From positions 1 to 50,659 of the forward strand of contig JAJKFJ010022679.1 of NCBI GenBank assembly GCA_027382625.1: a stretch of DNA of 50,659 nt, in the 5' to 3' direction. The translations under genes were made by a program, and so were the position numbers. Origin of the DNA: Tetmemena sp. SeJ-2015 (Eukaryota > Ciliophora > Spirotrichea > Sporadotrichida > Oxytrichidae). Position 1 is the stretch's first letter. Each line of letters begins with the position of its first letter. Positions 44,301 to 50,659 of this stretch are shown piece by piece. The notes under the pieces were generated by a model. That model saw only the letters and a list, made by a program, of their open reading frames with translations. It made no database searches and was not told where the DNA came from.

Positions 44301-47065
44301 TAATTAGTAAGATTAAAATCTTTCAAAAAAGTCTCAATTCTTTCTATCATAGCTATCGGAGATAGCTGTTTAAAGGTTTCAGAGGATATCAATCTGCTCC
44401 AATCGTCATCATCATAAGCTACGCCTTACTCAATAGTCCTCATATGTTGCATACCTTATCTCTCAGGAGAGTAGCTTTATCTCTATCTCTTAAGATTGAT
44501 TTTACCATCTTAGGGGAAATCTGAAGAGGGATGCTAGTCTCGCCCTTTTGCTTATGCTGAACGTTAAATAGAAAACTTGGCTGAAGAAGATGGATTCTAG
44601 CTTAATGTTTGATCATGGGTTTGGCCAGGATTATTTGTTTTTGACTCTCTCTAGTCCAAGGGTCTGTCCTTCTGGTTATTTAAATTCAAAATTGAATTGA
44701 GTACTGAAGCATCAAGAGTTACATTTATGTTAAAATTATAGCTATTCTGGTTTAAAGAATCCGTAAACTAAAATCCTTGATTCTTCTCAAATGAAATTAT
44801 CTACTAAGTGCTCTTTTATACTCCACTTGCTGGGTCTTTCACTTCTTCAATCTCAATCTTCTTCTATTCTTCAGACATATCTCAACTCACTCACTTAACC
44901 AAATTTAATTAATTATAGTTTATACTAACTCTCAGATCATCAGAAAGAATCTCAAAACATTCAATTTCTCAACTTTTTCAAAATTGAATTTAATTATTCA
45001 AATGAAGCTAAGCATTAAAATTATAGAACTGAGGAGGGAGTTTATCTTTTAATCTTTGTCTTGATCGATGCTAAACTATTTGAAATAGATCATAGCACTC
45101 GCTCATCACTCTTTGAAGATTTAAAGTATTTCACACAAAAATGTAGCAGCAGAGAACTATTGATATATTTTTAATTAACTTCAAATGTTAATTCATTAAT
45201 TATTCCACTTAATTTAAAATAAAATGGATTTTTGCGTTTACAAAACAATAAAGGTTCCACTTTTGAGATCAGTCTAAAATGAATTTCAAATGAAGACATA
45301 CAAAGCAAGATTACAAAGTCGAAAATATAATAATTTATAGAAGTATGGATTATTGTTGGCTTAATTTGTAAAATAAAATTAAGATTTTAGAGTTCATTAC
45401 AAAATAAGGGCATAGTTAAGCAATACTTGTTTAATGTTGAGACCAGAAATTGAAATGAAACTTAAAATATTTTTAATTATTTTTTATTATAGGATAAATA
45501 TGATTGAAGGATAAATTATTTAAAATTAATTTAAAGCCCCAAAAGAAACAGCTTCACGCTGAGATTTGCAGATAGAGCTCAATATATTTGTTTTCTGATA
45601 AAGATTATAAACTTTTAGATCCAGCATACCTGATTTCTCTTTTTCCTGCACCCTGGCACCATCAATTATGCTTAATTACAAAGATTTAATCAAATCTTGC
45701 AGAATTTTGACAAATGCTGGCAAATTTAAATGCTTTAATTAAAAAGAATGGGTAAATAGGAATATAAAAAAATTAGAAAATATTCGACATAATTTGGAAC
45801 TCCCCCTTAATTTTTAGTAAGAGAAACAATTTTTACATTCAGGACTACAAAAATTTGGGATGATGTCAAAAAATTAAGAGAGGAGGGAGTTTCTAGTCGA
45901 TGTTCTGAAAAACAATTGTAGGACAATTAGCCAGTAAACTGCAAGAATATGGAGTTATAGTAGAGAAAGCATCGGTGCAAGAAACTCAAGAATACTTTCT
46001 AAAAAAACCAATTTTTCTCAACGGTTCTTCTCTTTGGAATTGTCTATAGTTGTAAAAATCCTTGTATATTTAATATAACCAATGGGGATTCTCTCTCACT
46101 CCCAAATGAGAGCGGTTCGTCATGGCCGATACCGTGACGTCATGGGTTGACAAGTGGCATCAGGGACAGGTCACACCTGTTATGATCGTGTTTAGTAGGT
46201 GATATAAAAGCCATATATATATACCCTAGCGGGGTGCTTAATTCTGCTAATTAACTTAACTTAATATAGCCAGAGAAATACTCCAGTATGAAAATGAAAC
46301 ATCAAGCAAAAGTTATCTCCAATTAAATTTTGCATTTTAATTTTTTTGCTACTAGTTATATAACTTTAAGTTTCTCTATTTCACTTTAAGCATGCTCATT
46401 TCTTGGCCATTTTGATAAATTACTTTACCTAATCTTTTTCATGGCTAAGAATATATATTTTGTGCATGTACGGAACTTTCCAGCCATTCAACAGCAATTT
46501 GAATTCTCTGATCAGAGAGAGGTTTGGTTTCGACCTTGTGGCAGCTGGCTAGATTATTGCAGGCCCCTCTTTCATAATTGCTTGCTGTGCACCAATTTTC
46601 GGTCTCATTTCAGATAGACACGGACACAGAGGAGACATCCTCATTGTAGCTACACTTTTCCTAGCCACTTCTCTTATTTATGAAATTTCTTATCTTTTCT
46701 ATGCTTCTCAAATATGGATGGGAAGCATCCCTTCATGCAGAGAGTGCTCGACAATAATCTACGTGATATTCCTATATTAGATCGCTTACAGTTTCTTCAT
46801 TTCAAACATTTGGGCAGCCTTGAGGCTGATTACTCCCAAACACTTAAGAGGTGTAGGCGTGGGTATCACAAACAGCTTGTAAAATGTTGGTTACTTCTTC
46901 TCTTCGATGCTAATCGGAGGTATCCTAGATTCCTCGACTGACAAACAGCAGGGATACATATGGGTGAACTATTCAATGGCTATCATGAATGCAACTGGAC
47001 TTGTAATTCTGATGGGCTGGAACTGTGTGGACCGTAATAAGCTAAACGCCAAAAAGAGTGATTGA
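41301..47065 (+). CDS. MFSD1-like major facilitator transporter 1, interrupted by a 3.4-kb insert
   Basis: Twelve-helix MFS protein resembling lysosomal MFSD1. ATG 41301 (MELNQSKQSASQRLLPTQTS), first helix KWRYLVLFIQCYIMAAN, then DYVEYNLLVSIYGIPNVLL with MFS loop INKMG-type HKMGLRTANF, SYSLALFGRLLVG, WFKNKQMGLASSFSV and a cytoplasmic loop to YWIFSFLVICKNLCMYG. The next segment, containing GLISDRHGHRGD, occurs twice (42851-43027 and 46459-46635); only the second copy continues to the C-terminal half (LIVATLFLATSLIYEISYLF, LRGVGVGITNSLQNVGYFFS) and TGA 47063-47065. Introns at 41492-41679 and 42103-42428 match introns of transporter 2 but are 2-4 times longer. Short IESs lie at 42057-42094 and 42820-42851. 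Confidence 0.8.
42057..42094. other. IES, pointer AGATTA
   Basis: 38 bp flanked by AGATTA at 42051-42056 and 42089-42094. The join gives ALFGRLLVG ending at the same intron position as GRFILG in transporter 2. Confidence 0.75.
42820..42851. other. IES, pointer AAAAAT
   Basis: 32 bp flanked by AAAAAT at 42814-42819 and 42846-42851. The join gives FSFLVICKNLCMYGTFQPF. Its right end is exactly where the 177-bp duplicated segment starts. Confidence 0.65.
42851..43027 (+). repeat. 177-bp direct repeat, copy 1 (MFS coding segment)
   Basis: Identical to 46459-46635 at all but two positions by eye (c/t and a/g). It encodes CMYGTFQPFNSNLNSLIRER through SDRHGHRG. Copy 1 is joined upstream through pointer AAAAAT but degenerates into AT-rich DNA after GGAGA at 43027. 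Confidence 0.9.
43144..44878 (-). CDS. protein of unknown function nested in the interrupted transporter gene
   Basis: Not recognised. ATG 44878-44876 gives MSEEQKKIEIEEVKDPASGV, then disordered Ser/Gln/Asn sequence and a more ordered stretch (DDDDWSRLISSETFKQLSPI). A basic KVYLKMVNSPLDPNIRSRKS block follows, then LFTEQRLKEFIREMVKECFQ and VQGMYAYLDWIHTLKLYYDY before TGA 43146-43144. An in-frame TGA at 43803-43801 and a shift nearby complicate the middle. No known domain. It lies entirely between the two copies of the 177-bp transporter repeat, on the opposite strand, so it would be excised with that interval if the transporter joins across it. Confidence 0.65.
44879..46458. other. AT-rich spacer with one GC-richer structured island
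   Basis: 1.6 kb between the nested gene and repeat copy 2. No coding frame. The only distinctive part is the island at 46078-46250, listed separately. Confidence 0.5.
46078..46250. other. GC-richer island with hairpins and a TATAAAAG box, unknown
   Basis: Stands out from its AT-rich surroundings. It contains inverted repeats CTCTC (46093-46097)/GAGAG (46108-46112) and ACAGGT (46166-46171)/ACCTGT (46175-46180), a direct repeat GTCATGG (46119, 46139) and TATAAAAG at 46203-46210. No tRNA A/B-box pair in the right order, and no match to a known RNA was recognised. It could be a structured RNA gene, a SINE-like remnant or a promoter. Confidence 0.3.
46459..46635 (+). repeat. 177-bp direct repeat, copy 2 (MFS coding segment)
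   Basis: Second copy of 42851-43027. It lacks the AAAAAT pointer on its left but continues in frame on its right into the C-terminal half of transporter 1 (GDILIVATLFLATSLIYE). Confidence 0.9.
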
Positions 47066-47518
47066 CACCTAATAAGTAATGAAAGTGGTGTTGATAATAA
47101 GAGCGAACTTAACTCACTGATTGATTTGGAGTACATTTATATCGAGCGTATTCAAATTTCAAAGTATAATCCTTTCTTTATTTCAAATTCTTTAATTTCC
47201 TAATTCTTAGGGAGCAAAGATTTGCGCTTAGCTAAGAACAAAATTAAAGATTTATCGCAAGTAGAAGCCAGCCAATCAAATCACGTAAACTTAATATACA
47301 AAAAGTTATCTTAAATAATTTTCATTTAAATGAAAAGAAATCTTTATCTGGATACTAAAGAAGCTAAATAAGTTAATTTCAAAATCTAATCTGGATTTTC
47401 AAGCAAAGAATTTAAATTACCTCCCCTAACAAGTTAATTACTCTTCATAGATAGATATTAAATGGAATTTTTACACAAGTTGACTTTCTAATTAAATTCA
47501 AGATTGAGAGGTAAAATT
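47066..47518. other. intergenic between the two transporters
   Basis: About 450 bp of AT-rich DNA with no coding frame. A 25-bp stretch near 47212 loosely resembles 42126 in the long intron of transporter 1, but not enough to call a repeat. Confidence 0.45.
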
Positions 47519-48998
47519 ATGGACCGAAGCTAAAAATATAGCAAATCATTTTATCTTTGTAAGCACTGACTATTGCACACTTGACTCACCCTTCCTAGAG
47601 AAGACTGATAAGTAAAAGCAATCCAGAGTCTTTACTCCTCCTGATCTATCAACGCAAGAAAACTCAAGGTCCAACCTCTCTGCTCTTCTTCCGGGATCTA
47701 AAGTTTCAATCAATGATAGCGAAGAATAATACGTTGACATGAAAATATATGCAATTATAAGGAAGTCATTTAATTTATCTTCTGAAAAAGGGATGGCAAA
47801 GATTCGTCATCCTGGCAATCGCATGCTTTATGAAATTTGCAACGTAAGTTAACTATGGGCTAAAATAAATAGACAAATATGTATACCCTCTCCCTCCTTT
47901 CCTTTTTAAACTTGACTATAGTTACTACATAGTAACGACTCCCGGCTCCATATAGCAAGAGTTAATTCGTAATTACCGCATTTCAAATGTGGAGTTTGGC
48001 ATGCTTTACTCTGTCTAAATAATATTCCCATTTTATAAATATGAGATAGTCTACTCGATTCCCAACATCTTTTTATCCTTGGTGACGGGTATCATCATCG
48101 ATAAAATAGGAGTGAGAAAGTCAACAGTGCTCTTTACCCTCTTTCCACTTCTCGGTTAGTTGATATTCGCTATCAGCCCTTATATTCAAAGCTATGACTT
48201 GGCTTTACTTGGGCGATTCATTCTAGGGTAAGTGAATCTAGACAAGAATTAAGAAGAAAGCTAAGATGTTTATCTAAGATGAGGTTTTAATGTACATTTT
48301 TTTTAGAATCGCAACAGAGTCCCAAGGAGTGGCAATAGTTATCTTCATCAACCACTGGTTTGAACACAAGGAAATAGGCTTTGCTTGCGCGTAAGAAATA
48401 TTCTATCCGAGATTGCATTTGTATAACTGTTGAGTTTAGAATTATGATAACGATTGCAAAAGCAGGAGTTAGCTTAACTAATTACCTCACCCCAGTGATT
48501 CTCGTTAGCAGTGGAAGCTTGACTATAGCTCTTTTCTTCGGAGTGGGTTTGACGACTCTATCTTTTTCCCTCTCACTTCTATATGCGAAGCTAGACTCCT
48601 ACAATTAAAGGAGAGTGGAACTTCAAAGATAACTCTCCTCCTTCAAGCTACTTCAAAATCAACAGGATGAAATTTAGAGTAGCCAGGGATTCATGAGCAT
48701 GAAGTTCCTGAGAGAACTCAAGCCTAAGTTTTGGGTATTCTCTCTGGTGTGTATGCTGGCTTACTGCACTTACGGGCCCTATCAAAATAACGTGAGCATG
48801 CTTTTGAGAGCTAGATTTCAATTCGACATCCTCCAAGCTGGAGAAATAATGGTAAGTAAAGAAGAGACATGCAATTTCACATCAATCTTCTTTAAATGTA
48901 ACCTTATAAAAACTTCTATTTAGGCGTATATGGCTATTGTTTCGACTGCCCTTGCTCCTTTCATCGGATATGCATCGGACAAAATCAATAAAAGAATA
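47519..48998 (+). CDS. MFSD1-like transporter 2, 5' part (scrambled gene)
   Basis: Paralog of transporter 1. ATG 47519 (MDRSQKYSKSFYL), then a Ser-rich cytoplasmic tail. Helices start at GWQRFVILAIACFMKFA and continue through IPNIFLSLVTGIIIDKIGVR (MFS loop), SYDLALLGRFILG, HWFEHKEIGFACAIMITIAK, a basic loop and KFWVFSLVCMLAYCTYGPYQ to FIGYASDKINKRI. Introns: 47559-47598, 47844-47921, 48228-48306, 48391-48439 and 48852-48923. One IES (48018-48053, pointer GTCTA) and one A-run shift near 47787. The frame ends in AT-rich DNA after pointer AATAAAAGAATA (48987-48998). The rest of the gene is on the other strand at 49326-50300. Confidence 0.85.
48018..48053. other. IES, pointer GTCTA
   Basis: 36 bp flanked by GTCTA at 48013-48017 and 48049-48053. 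Removal gives GMLYSVYSIPNIFL, aligned with NLLVSIYGIPNVLL of transporter 1. Confidence 0.75.
48987..48998 (+). repeat. 12-bp scrambling pointer, plus-strand copy
   Basis: AATAAAAGAATA at the end of the 5' block of transporter 2. The reverse complement is at 50289-50300. The flanking bases differ on both sides, so the pointer is exactly 12 bp. Both copies are in the same codon phase (N-K-R-I). Confidence 0.85.
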
Positions 48999-49325
48999 TA
49001 TAAAATTTTGAAATTTGAATAAGTAAAAGGAAATTATTTGATACAAATAATATTTACAATGAAAAATTTGAAATTTCTCGAATACGTCATCCTTTGGTTT
49101 CTTCACTCTTTCAATTTTAAGAAGTTATTATACTTTACAGTTTTTAAGGATTTAAGTACTTTAAAACATATGATCAAACAGTTAATTTTTAAAAAGAGAG
49201 GCAAGCTCCAAATTAATGAGCGCCTACTATTTGTCTATCTTATTTACACATTCGTAGAGATATAGAAACTTTATACTACTACATTTACAGTTCATTAAGA
49301 GGGAAAGAGTGAATATTTGTTTCCA
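48999..49325. other. germline-only spacer inside the scrambled gene
   Basis: 327 bp of AT-rich DNA between the end of the 5' block and the tail of the inverted 3' block. Nothing was recognised. Confidence 0.5.
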
Positions 49326-50300
49326 TCACTGAGATTTGATGATTAGTAACTCAGTCGGGATTATTCTTAATTAAAAGCTGTTGTCTTTTGGGGTGAAACT
49401 TTTAGGTTTGCTTGGAGATTCTTATCCTCTAGACTTCTTTCCTAATGAGTAGCTTATCATTGCTTACTTTTTGCTTTCTTCTGATAGCAATTGATAGGTT
49501 TGAGAGTCATTAGAATAGCTGCCCTCCAAAGTGTTTGCCTCTTCGGTTCTTTATTATGTACAAGTTGTTATTATGAAACTGCTGTTCCCTCTCTTTTAAC
49601 TCTGTTCAAGAGAGTAGTTGCTTTTATCTGTTCAAAGTAGAGTCTCACTCCCAGGTCTGATTTTTGGGTTGTTGAATCCTTTGAGGGCGGCATAATTTTC
49701 ATATGGATCGAACTCATTTTACAAAAAAAAAATAGTCACACACTTATTTAAAATTATAATTTGAACTTTCTAGATCTCCTTGATGCGTACCATTTCTAAG
49801 CGCTCCATTTGATATACACAATAAAATATAATAAAAGATTCTCCAGACTAGAAGTATGAGGAAGAATGCTAAAGTAATGAAGGCCATGAATATATTCACA
49901 CCCGTGAATAATCATTACAATACTTTATTCCTTTATATCTTATTTAAATGAAGCCTGCTATCTAGTCAGGTTTATAAGCGTCAAGAATAGCTCCAACAGT
50001 TATAGGTGCTATTGCAGAGCCTATATTTTGAGCACAATTCACCAGTCCCACCCCAAATCCTAGGCGCTCCTTTTCAACCAGTTCACTATAAGTAAGTTCA
50101 CATTAAAAATTTTTTGAGATGTTAACAACTTACTTGAGGGCAGCCCACATGTTAGACATGAATAGATTGAGGCCAAGTTCATACATGATTAGAGGGAACA
50201 CCACCACAAGTGAGTGATATTCATTTGGTAAGAGTGCCGTATAGAAGTGAGACACAGTCAGTACCAATGATGCAAAAGCAAGTGTCTCTATTCTTTTATT
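49326..50300 (-). CDS. MFSD1-like transporter 2, 3' part (inverted MDS block)
   Basis: Reads from the pointer at 50300 downward: NKRIETLAFASLVLTVSHFY, PLIMYELGLNLFMSNMWAAL, an intron at 50086-50133, then ERLGFGVGLVNCAQNIGSAI and APITVGAILDAY, matching LRGVGVGITNSLQNVGYFFS of transporter 1. IES 49909-49952 (pointer TGAA) restores GFTGVNIFMAFITLAFFLIL. A possible IES 49720-49762 (pointer ATTT) leads to NEFDPYENYAALKGFNNPK. TGA occurs at 49634-49632, but a protein-like Ser/Gln-rich frame continues to TGA 49328-49326. The C-terminus is therefore uncertain. Confidence 0.8.
49720..49762. other. possible IES, pointer ATTT
   Basis: 43 bp flanked by ATTT at 49716-49719 and 49759-49762, joining LESSN to EFDPYENY in frame. 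The short, AT-only pointer makes it tentative. Confidence 0.4.
49909..49952. other. IES, pointer TGAA
   Basis: 44 bp flanked by TGAA at 49905-49908 and 49949-49952. Removal restores the last helix of transporter 2 in alignment with transporter 1. Confidence 0.65.
50289..50300 (-). repeat. 12-bp scrambling pointer, minus-strand copy
   Basis: Reverse complement of 48987-48998. It marks the first base of the inverted 3' block. Confidence 0.85.
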
Positions 50301-50466
50301 AGACTGAGTGTATAATTAAATAAGGAGGATAGAAGATTATTAAAGAAATAAAAATGCAAAGAAAACATAACTTCAACAATTAGCAACCTTCTTCAAATAT
50401 CACAAATTCTTAAGTGGAGTCACAAACTATAAGTAAGAAATAAACTTTGGTAAACTTAATTTACAG

Positions 50467-50550
50467 ATTTGAGAAAGTCTTCAGTTTCAACCAGCAGGAA
50501 TAGCATAGTCTAGAATAATTTGACTTCTTCAGTTTCTTAATAGTCGCTAG
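50467..50550 (+). CDS. possible isolated exon/MDS of an unidentified gene
   Basis: An 84-bp open segment bordered by ACAG and GTAAGAG. It reads FEKVFSFNQQEQHSLEQFDF with TAA/TAG as Gln. It is too short to identify and may be chance. No partner segment was seen before the window ends. Confidence 0.25.
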
Positions 50551-50659
50551 GTAAGAGCAGGAAACAATAATTTTTCTAGATAGTTATAGATAGTAATGGA
50601 TGGGATATTCATAAAAGCTTTATTCTAATATCCTAATATAGCTGAGAATTTTTTGAAAA

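Noticed and set aside
46078..46250. tRNA or SRP RNA gene
   Set aside because: A GGTTCG-like box is present, but box order and spacing are wrong and no cloverleaf or SRP Alu/S motifs could be drawn.
46714..46941. Frame starting MDGKHPFMQRVLDNN as a gene
   Set aside because: Shadow of the C-terminal half of transporter 1, whose helices read in another frame (GVGVGITNSLQN).
47212..47236. Repeat shared with 42126-42150 (caaagatttgc...)
   Set aside because: Only about 20 loosely matching bases; not distinguishable from chance in this composition.
1..50659. Euplotes-type code and programmed frameshifting
   Set aside because: TAA and TAG occur throughout conserved domains as Gln and TGA ends the genes, the opposite of Euplotes. 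The shifts occur at homopolymers, not at AAA-TAR.
1..50659. Telomere repeats or TBE-type germline transposons
   Set aside because: No C4A4/G4T4 tandem repeats and no transposase frame were seen on either strand.

Overview
The window reads as germline (micronuclear) DNA of a spirotrich ciliate of the Oxytricha/Stylonychia type. Three things support this. First, long protein-like frames are full of TAA and TAG used as Gln, and nearly all end at TGA. Second, genes are cut by AT-rich segments (22 bp to 0.9 kb) flanked by short direct repeats of 2-10 bp. Removing the segment plus one repeat copy restores the frame, which is the IES/pointer/MDS architecture. Third, one transporter gene has its 3' half inverted, joined by a 12-bp inverted pointer. 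Conventional GT-AG introns of about 31-86 nt are also present. Many CDS spans below therefore include IESs and introns. About ten apparent +/-1 shifts sit at homopolymers and look like long-read indel errors.

Layout. 0.3-6.6 kb: three tandem minus-strand paralogs of a small secreted protein, with IESs at the same places but different pointers. 7.5-14.0 kb (+): a large protein ending in an ALKBH5-like 2OG-Fe(II) RNA demethylase domain, with six IESs resolved in its 5' third. 14.4-18.3 kb (+): a MORN-repeat protein. 18.4-31.9 kb (mostly minus): two proteins of unknown function, an STPGR/SHIPPO-repeat microtubule-associated protein, a SHAQKY-class MYB protein whose single large intron holds an 0.8-kb foldback element, and a long disordered protein. 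32-41 kb: a GPATCH4-like G-patch protein, a membrane RING-H2 E3 ligase, a small basic protein, a Q/N-rich protein on the minus strand, and a conserved-looking protein of unknown function. 41.3-50.3 kb: two tandem MFSD1-like transporters. The first is split by a 3.4-kb insert that carries another gene and is bounded by a 177-bp direct repeat of a coding segment. The second is scrambled with an inversion.

The genes do not form an operon or pathway. Each is probably destined for its own gene-sized macronuclear chromosome. What unites the window is its DNA-rearrangement architecture: conserved IES positions in paralogs, a nested gene, a duplicated MDS that may be an early scrambling intermediate, and an inverted MDS block. 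All joins were made by eye; no search or alignment program was run.
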